Of a DNA stretch of 64,000 nucleotides, positions 1-9,274 are shown in pieces (the stretch's first letter is position 1; every line of letters begins with the position of its first letter). The DNA is from Loktanella sp. IMCC34160. Lineage in GTDB: Bacteria > Pseudomonadota > Alphaproteobacteria > Rhodobacterales > Rhodobacteraceae. The notes beneath the pieces were generated by a model. It ran no database searches, was not told the DNA's origin, and worked only from the letters and a program-made list of their open reading frames with translations. The DNA is taken from NCBI RefSeq assembly GCF_004145845.1, contig NZ_SELP01000003.1, positions 496,001-560,000 of the forward strand, read 5' to 3'. The translations under genes and the position numbers were made by a program.

Positions 1-855
1 ACCATGTTGTCGACCGCGGCGAAACGCGGTGTTCCCATGATGGTCCTGAACGCGCGGGCCTCTCGCAGTATGCTGCGACACCCGCGGGTCTACCGGCATC
101 TTCTTGGGCATCTCTCGGCCATCCACTGTCGAAACGAGGCGGTTGCGGGTCAGTTTGACCTGTTGGGTGTTGGGCGGGATAAGATGCTTGTGGGGGGCGA
201 TCTGAAGGCCTTCGGTGGAGCCCTGCCTTTGCGAGATGACGAGGTTGCCGCGCTGCAAGGCATGATCGGCGCGCGCAAGACCTGGATTGCCGCTTCGACC
301 CATCCGGCCGATGAACCGGTGGTGCTTAAGGCGGCAGGCCACCTTAAGCGCAGCGAGAGTCCTTTGCTTGTCTGGGCACCCCGCCACCCAAAACGGGCAG
401 CGCAGATCATCGAGGCGGCAGAGGCCGCCGGTCTGACAGTGGCGCAGCGGAGCCGGGGCCAGGCCATCGACGCGTCCACGGATATCTATCTTGCTGACAC
501 CACGGGGGAAATGGGGACGATCTTTGCACTGTCCGACATTGTCTTTCTGGGCGGTGGCTTTGGGCCGGAAGGGGGGCACAACCCCTATGAACCCGCGCGG
601 GAAGGCAAGGCCGTGTTGTCCGGTCCGGGCGTGCGCCACTTTGCCGAGGCATTCGACCTGCTGACCGACGCGGGTGGAGCCGCCTATGTCCACGACGCGC
701 CGGAGCTGGCGGAAAGTGTCTTGGCCCTCCTGAAGGATGAACAGGCAAGGCGCGCTGGTCAGGCGGGCCAGCAGGTCATTTCGGCCATGCCCAATCCGAT
801 TGACGGGATCATCGACATGATCCAGACGGTCGCCTTGCAGAAGAAGGCGCAGTGA
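1..855 (+). CDS. waaA: 3-deoxy-D-manno-octulosonic acid (Kdo) transferase, 5' truncated by window edge
   Basis: This enzyme transfers Kdo from CMP-Kdo to lipid A precursor at the cytoplasmic face of the inner membrane (GT30 family). The frame is open from base 1; 284 residues are visible against about 420 usual, so roughly the first third lies outside the window. The C-terminal GT-B half shows the ASTHP segment near visible residue 98 and the family signature GGHNPYEPA near residue 190, where the nucleotide sugar binds. It overlaps the next gene by one base (stop TGA 853-855, next ATG 855), which suggests coupling to a surface-glycan operon. Confidence 0.9.
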   Translation, partial: TMLSTAAKRGVPMMVLNARASRSMLRHPRVYRHLLGHLSAIHCRNEAVAGQFDLLGVGRDKMLVGGDLKAFGGALPLRDDEVAALQGMIGARKTWIAASTHPADEPVVLKAAGHLKRSESPLLVWAPRHPKRAAQIIEAAEAAGLTVAQRSRGQAIDASTDIYLADTTGEMGTIFALSDIVFLGGGFGPEGGHNPYEPAREGKAVLSGPGVRHFAEAFDLLTDAGGAAYVHDAPELAESVLALLKDEQARRAGQAGQQVISAMPNPIDGIIDMIQTVALQKKAQ

Positions 856-1832
856 TGACCCGGGCAGTTCTCCTCAATGATACTTCGGCCCGCTATCATC
901 ACGGATGTAGCCGCGTGTCCCGACTGCTGAAGGCGGGACTTGCCGCCAGAGGCGTCGAGATTACGGCCTCAGCCTTGGCTCATACGGATTGGACGAGAAC
1001 GCCCGGATTCCTCAGCGCATTGGAAGCGGCTGAACTGGTGGTCATCAACGGCGAAGGGACCCTGCATGGGGGCGCGGAAAAGGGGCAGCTTCTTTTGAAT
1101 GTTGTCGACCATCCCGCCGCCCGGGGTAAACCCGTCGCGGTCGTCAACACGATCTGGCAGAACAACCCGCCGGACTGGGCTGACATCCTTCGTCGCTGCG
1201 CTTTGGTTTCGGCACGGGATAGTGCCAGCCATGCCAACCTTCTGGCAGCGGGCGTCGAACAGGCGGTTCACGTCCCGGACCTGTCCTTGTCTGAACGGGT
1301 CGAACCGCCGACCGGCGGGCGAAAGGGGCTGGTGGTCGGCGACAGTGTTCGGCATTCGGTTCGAACGCATCTGGCGCGCTATGCCCAAAGACAGCACGCG
1401 ACATTCGTCCCATCGAAGACCCTGACATCGACCCTATGGAGCCGCTGGCCCGCCCGGCACCTACTTTGGCGTGTCTACAACGGTGTTTTTTCTGGCAAGG
1501 TTCCGGACTTCATGATGGCCCGTGACGAAGCCGCCTATCTCGAAATCTTGTCCGGTGCGATGGGGCATGTGACCGGGAGGTTTCATGGCGTTTGTTATTC
1601 CATATTGGCCGAACTGCCCTTCCTGGCCGTCGGGTCTGTCACGTCCAAGGTTCAGGTGCTGGTCGCCGACGCAGGGCTGAACCCCGATCGTGTCATCCCG
1701 GTCGAGGCCTTGGCGGACTTGCCGCTTCCCCCGCCCTTCGACGAGACGGAACTGGGCAATCTCAGACGCTACAAGGAAGATGCGCAGGATAAGGCGCAGG
1801 ACCTGTTTGACCGCATCGCGAGGCTGGCATGA
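855..1832 (+). CDS. Polysaccharide pyruvyl transferase family protein
   Basis: A 325-residue protein with the GT-B-like fold of polysaccharide pyruvyl transferases, which add ketal pyruvate from PEP to exopolysaccharide or capsule sugars. Visible cues are the N-terminal RYHHGCSR segment, the INGEGTLHGG motif near residue 60, and the C-terminal GRFHGVC motif near residue 240, a hallmark of the family. I chose ATG 855 over GTG 852 because AAGAAGGCG lies at good spacing upstream. It overlaps waaA and the downstream GT29 gene (ATGA at 1829), so the three are probably co-translated. The acceptor sugar cannot be inferred from the sequence. Confidence 0.8.
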   Translation: MTRAVLLNDTSARYHHGCSRVSRLLKAGLAARGVEITASALAHTDWTRTPGFLSALEAAELVVINGEGTLHGGAEKGQLLLNVVDHPAARGKPVAVVNTIWQNNPPDWADILRRCALVSARDSASHANLLAAGVEQAVHVPDLSLSERVEPPTGGRKGLVVGDSVRHSVRTHLARYAQRQHATFVPSKTLTSTLWSRWPARHLLWRVYNGVFSGKVPDFMMARDEAAYLEILSGAMGHVTGRFHGVCYSILAELPFLAVGSVTSKVQVLVADAGLNPDRVIPVEALADLPLPPPFDETELGNLRRYKEDAQDKAQDLFDRIARLA

Positions 1833-2452
1833 CGCGGTTGGCTTTCACTCTTGCAAAGGTGTTCCGGAACGAGGACGCGTTGCAACGTTTCTCGGTTCCG
1901 CGTTCCGATCTGGCGAACGAAACAGAAGGCAAGACCGTCGCTGTGGTCGGCAATGCCCGGTCGCTAGAAGCGGCAGACCACGGAGCGGCGATCGACACGG
2001 CCGATATCGTGGTCAGGATCAATTCCGCGCCGATCCCTTCCGAGAGATCCCATGGGGGTCGGACCGACTGGCTGGCTGTTTCCACCCCGGTGAGTGCGGC
2101 GACCTTGCAGGCCCGACAGCCGTCCAGACATCTTTGGATGACACCCAAACGCAGGCGGCTGCCCTATGCGTTCGCGGCTGCGGATGGTTTCTACCTCTTC
2201 CCGCAGGAAGAACATCGCCGCCTTTCGTCCGAGGCTGGCGAACGGCCTACGACCGGCTTGATGGTGATCGACCTTCTGTCCCGCCTTCCGGCCGCGCGGA
2301 TCGACCTTTACGGGTTTGATTTCTTTGCGTCGCTGTCCCTGTCCGGCGCCCGCACGAGCGATCAGGTGCCGCATGATTTCAATGCAGAGCGGGACTGGGT
2401 CCACCGTCTGTTGGCCCGCGACGGCCGGTTCACCCTAGTCAGGGCGGGTTGA
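1829..2452 (+). CDS. Glycosyltransferase family 29 (sialyltransferase-like) protein
   Basis: A 207-residue protein resembling the GT29 sialyltransferase core. The cues are VAVVGNARSL near residue 37 with the following ADIVVRIN (sialyl-motif L-like, CMP binding), GRTDWLAVS, a TTGLMVIDLL helix near residue 145 (motif S-like), then LYGFDFF and a C-terminal PHDFNAERDWVH segment. It is compact, with no signal peptide or membrane segment, as in bacterial GT29-like proteins. It directly follows a Kdo transferase and a pyruvyl transferase with a 4-bp overlap, so a nonulosonic or ulosonic acid (sialic acid or Kdo) donor is a reasonable inference but not shown. Confidence 0.7.
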   Translation: MTRLAFTLAKVFRNEDALQRFSVPRSDLANETEGKTVAVVGNARSLEAADHGAAIDTADIVVRINSAPIPSERSHGGRTDWLAVSTPVSAATLQARQPSRHLWMTPKRRRLPYAFAAADGFYLFPQEEHRRLSSEAGERPTTGLMVIDLLSRLPAARIDLYGFDFFASLSLSGARTSDQVPHDFNAERDWVHRLLARDGRFTLVRAG

Positions 2453-2516
2453 AGCACTGGTCATGGGCATTGGCAGATTGTAGGCATAGTCAACAATCAA
2501 ATACGAGGACCGGGCC

Positions 2517-3362
2517 ATGACCGACCACCGCCGCCACCCCTTCCGCGACAGCCATCAGGACCGCGAAGCCGCGACCCATATTCCGGATACGGCACAGACC
2601 CGATCCCCGGCCTACCGACTTGCTTTCGCGGACGATGATTTCCTGTGCAGGGACGAACTGCGGCCGGTTCGGCTTCAACTCGAACTGCTCAAACCCGAAC
2701 TGATGATGAATGAGGCGGGGATCAATTCCACCATCGTCCTGTTTGGCGGCGCGCGCATTCCAGAGCCCGCGAAGAAGGACAAGGCCCGGACCAAGACCCT
2801 TGCCGATCTGTCCGAATATTACGAGGAAGCTAGGCGTTTTGCCCGTCTTATCACCGAGAAGGGACAGGCGAACGGGGGCCTTGAAAACGTCATCGTCACC
2901 GGTGGCGGCCCGGGCGTGATGGAGGCTGGAAGCCGCGGCGCGGCAGAGGCCGGGGGAAAGTCCATCGGGCTGAATATCGTGCTACCGCATGAACAGGCAC
3001 CGAACGAGTACGTGACCCCGGAGCTGTGCTTCAACTTCCACTATTTCGCGATCCGCAAGATGCATTTCCTGATGCGGGCCAAGGCGATCTGCGTCTTCCC
3101 CGGCGGGTTCGGGACATTGGACGAATTGTTCGAAAGCCTGACCCTGATTCAGACCGGCCGGATGGAGCGGGTGCCGTTCCTGCTGTTTGGCCGTGCCTTT
3201 TGGGAGAAGATCGTCAACTGGGACGCGCTGGCCGATGCGGGCACGATTTCAGAGGAAGACCTTGGCCTGTTCCGCTTTGTCGAGACCGCCGAAGAGGCGC
3301 TGGCCGCGATCGAAACCTGGGACGGTAAAGGCGAACGCCGGGGCGCGATTCCGGGACGCTGA
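2517..3362 (+). CDS. LOG/TIGR00730-family Rossmann-fold nucleotide hydrolase
   Basis: A 281-residue LOG-family (lysine-decarboxylase-like) protein. The family hydrolyses nucleoside 5'-monophosphates, in characterised members cytokinin riboside monophosphates, to free the base. It carries the paired signatures GGGPGVMEA near residue 127 and PGGFGTLDE near residue 190. An N-terminal extension of about 70 residues precedes the Rossmann core, typical of the longer bacterial branch. GAGG in ACGAGGACC precedes the ATG at 2517. gntK follows 3 nt after the stop. Older annotations may call it a lysine decarboxylase, which the motif does not support. Confidence 0.85.
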   Translation: MTDHRRHPFRDSHQDREAATHIPDTAQTRSPAYRLAFADDDFLCRDELRPVRLQLELLKPELMMNEAGINSTIVLFGGARIPEPAKKDKARTKTLADLSEYYEEARRFARLITEKGQANGGLENVIVTGGGPGVMEAGSRGAAEAGGKSIGLNIVLPHEQAPNEYVTPELCFNFHYFAIRKMHFLMRAKAICVFPGGFGTLDELFESLTLIQTGRMERVPFLLFGRAFWEKIVNWDALADAGTISEEDLGLFRFVETAEEALAAIETWDGKGERRGAIPGR

Positions 3363-3365
3363 GCG

Positions 3366-3854
3366 ATGCAGAAGATCGTTGTCATGGGGGTGTCGGGATC
3401 GGGCAAATCCACCTTGGGCGTGGCCTTGGCCCATGCCCTTGGAGCCACGTTCATCGACGCCGACGACCTGCACCCGGCTGAGAATGTGGCCCATATGGCG
3501 GCTGGACGTGCCCTGACGGATGCGATGCGCTGGCCGTGGCTGGACCGCTGCGCGGATGCGATGGCGCAGGCAGGCGATGTGGTTCTTGCCTGCTCTGCGC
3601 TGCGCCGGGCCTATCGTGATCGGCTGCGGGCCGGTGTTGCAGGGCTTCGTTTGGTCCATATCGAGGCCACCCCGGACCTGACCGCCGCGCGAATGGCAGA
3701 CCGTGCCGGTCACTTCATGCCGACCACCCTTCTGGACAGTCAGTTCGCCACGCTTGAACCGCCCGACGGGACCGAGGCACCTATAATCAGTGATCCGGCC
3801 TTGCCGGTGGCCGAGCAGGTTGCCGACATTCTGACGAAATTGCGCGAAGTTTGA
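3366..3854 (+). CDS. gntK: Gluconokinase
   Basis: A 162-residue gluconate kinase of the GntK/IdnK type, phosphorylating D-gluconate to 6-phosphogluconate for the pentose phosphate and Entner-Doudoroff routes. The P-loop GVSGSGKST occupies residues 8-16, followed by the family segment DADDLHP and CSALRRAYRDRLR near residue 78, which binds substrate and nucleotide. Length matches the family (about 165-175). It starts 3 nt after the LOG gene stop, so the two are probably cotranscribed. No gluconate transporter lies nearby. Confidence 0.9.
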   Translation: MQKIVVMGVSGSGKSTLGVALAHALGATFIDADDLHPAENVAHMAAGRALTDAMRWPWLDRCADAMAQAGDVVLACSALRRAYRDRLRAGVAGLRLVHIEATPDLTAARMADRAGHFMPTTLLDSQFATLEPPDGTEAPIISDPALPVAEQVADILTKLREV

Positions 3855-3856
3855 CG

Positions 3857-3883
3857 AGGATCAGGTTCCGCCTGCCTGATCCT
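3857..3883. repeat. Perfect inverted repeat between gntK and the ABC operon
   Basis: Nine-base arms (3857-3865 and 3875-3883) pair perfectly around a 9-nt loop. There is no U-run after the stem on the plus strand, so it does not look like a classical intrinsic terminator. It could be an mRNA-stabilising hairpin or an operator for the exporter operon starting at 3898. Confidence 0.5.
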
Positions 3884-3897
3884 GCTAGGGTAGCGGT

Positions 3898-4623
3898 ATG
3901 GATGAACCAAAGCGACAGCCTGAACCGGCCTTCCGCGCCAAGGGTCTGACCAAGACCTATGGCGAGGGGCACAGTGCCGTGCATGCCCTGCGCGGGGTCG
4001 ATCTTGAGATCATGGCCGGTGAGATCGTCGTGCTTCTGGGGCCGTCTGGCAGCGGAAAATCGACCCTTCTGAACATCCTTGGCGGGTTGGACCGGGCCAC
4101 GTCCGGAGAGGCGCATTTCGGGGCCGAGTGCCTGACGGAGATGACCGACCGGGCGCTGACCGCCTATCGGCGCGATCATGTGGGGTTTGTGTTCCAGTTC
4201 TACAACCTGATGCCCAGCCTGACCGCGCGCGAGAATGTGGAGCTCGTCACCGAAATCGCCCGCCACCCGATGGAACCTGAGGCCGCGCTGACCCTTGTGG
4301 GCCTGTCGGAACGGGTGGATCACTTCCCGGCGCAGCTGTCGGGTGGCGAACAGCAGCGGGTTGCCATCGCCCGCGCCGTCGCCAAGGAACCGGAGGTTCT
4401 GTTTTGCGATGAACCAACTGGCGCTTTGGACAGCACGACCGGCCGGGCCGTGCTGCGGGTGTTGCGGGATGTGAACGACAGGCTGGGCACCACGATCCTG
4501 ATCGTGACCCACGCCGCCGCGACAGCGGCCATGGCCGACCGGGTGATTCATTTCGCAGACGGCGAGATCCGTCAGGTCGTGAAGAACAAGACCCGCAAGG
4601 CCCCCGAGGAGATCGAGTGGTGA
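3898..4623 (+). CDS. ABC transporter ATP-binding protein (MacB/LolD type)
   Basis: A 241-residue ATPase of the LolD/MacB exporter class. It has Walker [10 protein letters not shown] near residue 49, the Q-loop region FVFQFYNL, signature LSGGEQQR near residue 147, and Walker [14 protein letters not shown] near residue 168. It would power the FtsX-type permease encoded immediately downstream. The stop at 4621-4623 overlaps the permease start (GTGA), and an HlyD adaptor gene follows, so the three genes form an export operon. The substrate is unknown. Confidence 0.9.
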   Translation: MDEPKRQPEPAFRAKGLTKTYGEGHSAVHALRGVDLEIMAGEIVVLLGPSGSGKSTLLNILGGLDRATSGEAHFGAECLTEMTDRALTAYRRDHVGFVFQFYNLMPSLTARENVELVTEIARHPMEPEAALTLVGLSERVDHFPAQLSGGEQQRVAIARAVAKEPEVLFCDEPTGALDSTTGRAVLRVLRDVNDRLGTTILIVTHAAATAAMADRVIHFADGEIRQVVKNKTRKAPEEIEW

Positions 4624-6983
4624 CGCCGCTGCACGCCAAACTGGGCCGCGACCTGTGGCGCATGAAGGGGCAGGCCATTGCCATCGGTCTTGTCATCGCC
4701 ATCGGCGTGGCGATGCAGGTGATGATGACCGGGCTAGTTCTGTCCCTCACAGAAACACGAAACGCCTATTACGACCGCTACCGGCTGGCCGATGTCTTTG
4801 CCCCGGTGGCCCGGGCACCCGAGCGGGTTGCGGAAACGCTGGCGCGGATCGACGGTGTGGCGCAGGTGGAAACCCGGATCACCGGCATGGCGCTTGTGGA
4901 CATTTCTGGGCGCGATTTGCCCGTGTCGGCGCGGGCCTTGTCACTGCCCGACCACGGGGTGCCGGGCCTCAACGATATCCTGCTGACTGCGGGCAGGATG
5001 ATCGACCGGACCCGCCCCGAGGAAATCCTGTTGCTGGACGGATTCGCCGCCGCCAATGGCCTGCGACCCGGCGACCGCATCCGAACCACGATGAACGGCG
5101 CCCGCCGAAGTCTTCTGGTGGTCGGCACCGCCCAGTCGCCCGAATTCCTTTACACGACCGCGCCCGGCGAATTCGTCCCCGACGACGCCCGGTTCGGGGT
5201 GATCTGGATGAACCGCTCTGCCCTTGCGGCGGCCTATGATCTGGAAGGGGCCTTTAACGAGGCGCTGGTGTCCTTGACCCGCAACGCGCGGGAAGAGGCG
5301 GTGCTGGATGCGATCGACCGGATCCTGTCGCCCTTTGGCGGGCCGGGCGCCTATGGGTTGGCCGATCAGTTCTCTAACCGATTCGTGTCCGAGGAAATCG
5401 CCGGACTGGAGGTCTCCTCGACCGGGGTGCCGCCAATCTTTCTCGCCGTCGCGGCCTTCCTTCTTTACATCGTGATCAGTCGCCTTGTGCAGTCAGAGCG
5501 CGAAGAGATCGGCCTGATGAAGGCCTTTGGCTATCGCAATGGCGAGGTGGGCTGGCACTATATGCAGCTTGTGCTGACCATCGCGTTGGGCGGGGCGTTG
5601 CTCGGGTGCCTTTTGGGGATCGCGGCGGGGCGGGCGATGATCCCGGTCTATACAACCTACTACAAGTTTCCATTTCTCCTGTTTCGGCTCGAACCGGCTT
5701 CGTTTTTGACCGGAATCGCGACCAGTGTCTTTGTCGCGTCTATCGGGGGGTTGTTCGTGCTGCGGCGGATTTTCCGACTTGCCCCGGCCGAGGCGATGCG
5801 CCCGCCCACACCGCCCGACTACAGCCGAACAGGGCGGTTCGGGGCCGGGCTGTCGCAATGGCTGGACCAGCCCAGCCGGATGGTCCTGCGCCGGATCACG
5901 CGGCAACCGGGGCGGATGGCCGGGGCGGTCTTTGGCATCGCGGCGGGCATGGGGCTGAGCCTTGGGATGCTGACGATCTACGAAGGGTTCGATGTGGCGC
6001 TTGACCGGACGTTCAACGTGATCGACCGGTCCGACGCGACCGTGACATTCGCCTATCCGGCGTCCGACAAGACGATCCTTGAACTGGCCCGGATGGATGG
6101 GATCACCCTGGCCGAGCCGGTGCGGCAAGTGCCGGTCGTGTTCCGCAACGGGCGTCTGGACCATCAGGGCGCGATCACCGGTCTGGCGCCGGGGGCGCAT
6201 CTGTTCCGGGCGCTGGACGCCAACGAACAGCCCATCGTCCTGCCAGAACGGGGGGTGGTCCTGTCGACCGCGCTGGCCTCGATCCTTGCGTTGGAACCGG
6301 GTGACCCGGTGACAGTCGAGGTGCGCGAGGGAAGCCAGCCGGTGCTGACCGTCCCTGTCACCGGGATCGCGGACAGCCTGATGGGGTCGCCCGCCTATAT
6401 GGATCTGGCGGCGCTGAACCGAATGCTGGGCGAACCGGGGCGGGTGAGCGGGGCCTATCTTGCCGTCGATCCCGACCGTCAGGCCTCGGTTCATGCCGCG
6501 CTGAAGGATATGCCGGTGGTCGCCGGTGTCAGCCTGCGGACCGAGGCATTGGCCGCCTTCCAGACCATTATGGACAGCGGTGCCGGGTCGATCCGCTATG
6601 TCATGGGGTTCATGGCCTTCATCATCACATTCGGGATCGTCTACAATGCCGCCCGCGTGGCGCAGGCCGAACGGTCCCGCGATCTGGCCAGCCTGCGGGT
6701 GATCGGTTTTCATACCGGGGAAACGGCCTTTGTCCTGCTGGGGGAACTGGCCGTGGTCGTTCTGGCCGCGCTGCCCTTGGGCATCCTGATCGGGCGGTCT
6801 CTGTCGTCCGGCATCGCCGCCGGGTTTTCGACCGAACTTTACCAGATCCCCGTGATCTTTGCGCCGCAGGCGCAGGGCCTTGCCATTGCCGTGGTTGTCG
6901 CGGCGGCCCTGCTGTCCGGCTGGCTTGTGAAACGCGATATTGACCGGGCCGATATGATCGAAGCCCTCAAGACAAGGGAGTGA
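4620..6983 (+). CDS. FtsX-like ABC transporter permease, two-repeat type
   Basis: A 787-residue inner-membrane permease. An N-terminal membrane anchor is followed by a large periplasmic domain, three membrane helices near residues 275-390, a second anchor and periplasmic domain, and a final three-helix FtsX block near residues 660-780. This doubled architecture occurs in exporters paired with LolD-type ATPases. GTG 4617 and GTG 4620 are both possible; I prefer 4620 because GTGA overlaps the ATPase stop and AGGAG lies 8 nt upstream. The HlyD-type adaptor follows 7 nt after the stop. Confidence 0.85.
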   Translation: MTPLHAKLGRDLWRMKGQAIAIGLVIAIGVAMQVMMTGLVLSLTETRNAYYDRYRLADVFAPVARAPERVAETLARIDGVAQVETRITGMALVDISGRDLPVSARALSLPDHGVPGLNDILLTAGRMIDRTRPEEILLLDGFAAANGLRPGDRIRTTMNGARRSLLVVGTAQSPEFLYTTAPGEFVPDDARFGVIWMNRSALAAAYDLEGAFNEALVSLTRNAREEAVLDAIDRILSPFGGPGAYGLADQFSNRFVSEEIAGLEVSSTGVPPIFLAVAAFLLYIVISRLVQSEREEIGLMKAFGYRNGEVGWHYMQLVLTIALGGALLGCLLGIAAGRAMIPVYTTYYKFPFLLFRLEPASFLTGIATSVFVASIGGLFVLRRIFRLAPAEAMRPPTPPDYSRTGRFGAGLSQWLDQPSRMVLRRITRQPGRMAGAVFGIAAGMGLSLGMLTIYEGFDVALDRTFNVIDRSDATVTFAYPASDKTILELARMDGITLAEPVRQVPVVFRNGRLDHQGAITGLAPGAHLFRALDANEQPIVLPERGVVLSTALASILALEPGDPVTVEVREGSQPVLTVPVTGIADSLMGSPAYMDLAALNRMLGEPGRVSGAYLAVDPDRQASVHAALKDMPVVAGVSLRTEALAAFQTIMDSGAGSIRYVMGFMAFIITFGIVYNAARVAQAERSRDLASLRVIGFHTGETAFVLLGELAVVVLAALPLGILIGRSLSSGIAAGFSTELYQIPVIFAPQAQGLAIAVVVAAALLSGWLVKRDIDRADMIEALKTRE

Positions 6984-6990
6984 ACGTGCC

Positions 6991-8226
6991 ATGGCCCGTC
7001 GCCGCAAACTGTCCCGCAGCCTTCTGACCCTTCTTGCCGTTCTGGCGGTCGGCGGCGCGCTGATCGCCGCCTTCTGGCCGCAGCCGACCCTGGTCGACAT
7101 GGGGCAGGTGGTGCGCGGCGGTCTTCAGGTCACCATCGACGAAGAAGGACGCACACAGGTGCGCGAGGCCTATGTCGTGTCGACCCCGGTCGCGGGCCGC
7201 TTGCTGCGGGTGCAGGTGCATCCGGGCGATCAGGTGACAGGTGGCGAAACGGTCGTGGCCCAGATGCGGCCCACAAACCCCGCCGCGCTGGACGTTCGGA
7301 CCCGTGAACAGGCCCATGCGGTCGTGCAGGCGGCAGAGGCGGCGCTGCGCGTGGCGCAGGCCGACCTGAACGCGGCGATTGCCGCTGATGATCTTGCCGA
7401 GTCCGATTTGCAGCGCACCCAAAGCCTATTTGATAGCGAAATCGTCAGTCAGGCGGCGCTGGACCGGGCCCGAGGCGCGGCGCGCGCCGCCCGGGCCAGC
7501 CTTGATACCGCCCGCGCCGCCATTTCGATCCGCGAGGCGGAACTGAATAACGCCCGTGCACAACTGATCGGATTCGATGATGTGTCGCTGGCCAATGCGA
7601 TTGGCGAGACATCGGGCGACGAGATCCCGCTCTACGCCCCGATCACCGGGCGAATCCTGCGCATCGTGCAGGAAAGCGAAACCATCCTGCCCGCCGGTGC
7701 GCCAGTGATGGAGATCGGCAATATCGAAAATGATCTGGAGGTCGTCGTGGACCTGATTTCCTCGGATGCGGTGCAGGTGACGGTTGGTGATCCGGTCCTC
7801 CTTGAAGATTGGGGCGGCCCCGTCGCGCTTGAGGGAAGGGTGGCCCGGATCGACCCGTTCGGGGTCACGAAATATTCGGCGCTGGGCGTGGAAGAGCAGC
7901 GCGTCGGGGTCGTGGTCGACATGCTCAGCCCGCCCGAGGCGCGGCCCAGCCTTGGTCACGGCTACCGGCTGGAGGCGCGGATCATCATCTGGCAGGCGGA
8001 TGATGTTCTGAAGGTTCCATCCAGCGCCCTGTTCCGGGAAAGCGACGGCTGGGCCCTCTTCCGGGTTGTCGACGGCATCGCGCGGCTGACCCCGGTTGAA
8101 TTGGGCCATAGCGACGGCATTGAAACCGAGGTGACCTCGGGGCTGTCCGAGGGCGATCCCGTGATCCTCTATCCCTCGGCGGGATTGGCGGATGGGGCAC
8201 AGGTCGCCCCAAGGGGCAACATTTAG
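6991..8226 (+). CDS. HlyD-family periplasmic adaptor subunit
   Basis: A 411-residue membrane fusion protein. A membrane anchor spans about residues 9-29, followed by a biotinyl-lipoyl-like half motif (STPVAGRLLRVQVHPGD, near 63-79), a long alanine-rich alpha-helical hairpin at about 100-195, the second lipoyl half (YAPITGRILRI, near 215) and beta-barrel domains to the C-terminus. It would link the preceding ABC permease to an outer-membrane channel, though no TolC-type gene is in the window. The nearest Shine-Dalgarno-like GGGAG is about 13 nt upstream, longer than usual. Confidence 0.87.
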   Translation: MARRRKLSRSLLTLLAVLAVGGALIAAFWPQPTLVDMGQVVRGGLQVTIDEEGRTQVREAYVVSTPVAGRLLRVQVHPGDQVTGGETVVAQMRPTNPAALDVRTREQAHAVVQAAEAALRVAQADLNAAIAADDLAESDLQRTQSLFDSEIVSQAALDRARGAARAARASLDTARAAISIREAELNNARAQLIGFDDVSLANAIGETSGDEIPLYAPITGRILRIVQESETILPAGAPVMEIGNIENDLEVVVDLISSDAVQVTVGDPVLLEDWGGPVALEGRVARIDPFGVTKYSALGVEEQRVGVVVDMLSPPEARPSLGHGYRLEARIIIWQADDVLKVPSSALFRESDGWALFRVVDGIARLTPVELGHSDGIETEVTSGLSEGDPVILYPSAGLADGAQVAPRGNI

Positions 8227-8234
8227 CGGGGGAT

Positions 8235-9134
8235 TTACTTCGCGCCCTTCCAGCGACGGTGACTCCACAGCCATTGTTCCGGATTTGCGCGGACGCGTGC
8301 TTCCAGACTGTCATTCAAGGCTTGGGTCATTTCTTCGGCGGTCCCTTTTTCGACCGGCGCCTCCAGAACAAGTTCGAACGAAAGTCCATCGGGCTGGCGG
8401 ATCGAATAAAAGGGGACAATCGGCGCATCGTATTTGATCGCAAGCTTCGCGGTCGAGGTCGCCGTCATGGCCGTCTTGTTGAAGAACGTCAGCGGCTCTC
8501 CCTGCCGCATGTGCTGGTCGATCAGGACGGCCAGTGCCCCGCCCCGTTTCAGAAAACGCACCATGTCTGCCATGCCTTCCCGGCCACGGGGGAACAGCGG
8601 TGCCCCGATCTGAAGGATCGAGGCAAGATAGGCATCGTTGAAATACCGGTTGTCCATGGGGCGATAGAGCGCCCCGATCTCAAACCCGCGCGCGCCCAGC
8701 CCTGCGCGCACCACGTCGTAGTTTCCGAAATGTCCGGAGACGAGAATGACGGGCCGTCCAGCCGTCTTGCACTCTTCGAGGACCGCAAGACCGGGGCCGG
8801 TCACGGGTGCCTGTCGCGCGACCTCGGAAAAATCGCGCGGTGAAAAGAGTTCGGTTACGGTCCGGCCGACGAAGTTGGGAACCTGCCGGACAAGACCCTC
8901 CACCCGATCGCGCGGCAGGTCAGACCAGACAAGGGCAAGATTATCCCGAATGCGCTTTCGGTGGCCCGCCACGGGCGCCAACACATGCTGGAACAACCAT
9001 CCGCCGACGGCCACGCGTTTTGGATAGGGCAAGAGGCGCAAAAACCACAAAAGCGACAGGACGACCTTGGCTTGCAGCCAGTCACCCGGTCCACGGCCCT
9101 TGGTGTCGCCGGTCTTGTTTGGGGTGTCAGACAT
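8235..9134 (-). CDS. Lipid A biosynthesis-type lysophospholipid acyltransferase (LpxL/HtrB family)
   Basis: A 299-residue inner-membrane acyltransferase of the LpxL/LpxM family, which adds secondary acyl chains to Kdo-lipid IVA. The catalytic HX4D motif appears as HFGNYD near residue 137. A hydrophobic N-terminal segment (VVLSLLWFLRLLPYP) anchors it. The C-terminus has the W-SHRRWK ending typical of the family. I chose ATG 9134 over TTG 9140. It is convergent with the HlyD gene, 8 nt apart. Which acyl chain it transfers cannot be read from the sequence; ornithine-lipid acyltransferases are more distant. Confidence 0.85.
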   Translation of the reverse strand: MSDTPNKTGDTKGRGPGDWLQAKVVLSLLWFLRLLPYPKRVAVGGWLFQHVLAPVAGHRKRIRDNLALVWSDLPRDRVEGLVRQVPNFVGRTVTELFSPRDFSEVARQAPVTGPGLAVLEECKTAGRPVILVSGHFGNYDVVRAGLGARGFEIGALYRPMDNRYFNDAYLASILQIGAPLFPRGREGMADMVRFLKRGGALAVLIDQHMRQGEPLTFFNKTAMTATSTAKLAIKYDAPIVPFYSIRQPDGLSFELVLEAPVEKGTAEEMTQALNDSLEARVRANPEQWLWSHRRWKGAK

Positions 9135-9274
9135 TCTCAATCCGGGCCATCTTTGCAGCCCGGGTTATCCTTTGAAATGGCAGGTGACGCAACTCTGCCG
9201 TGGCGTGTCGGGGGCGCCATTGCATTCCCGGCACCGATGGGGTCACTTCCTCCGGGCAGAAAAGGAGAGGCGGC

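Noticed and set aside
5493-7100. 535-codon minus-strand open frame opposite the FtsX-type permease
   Set aside because: Composition dominated by Arg, Gly, Gln, His and Asp with no hydrophobic pattern; it is the complement of the permease.
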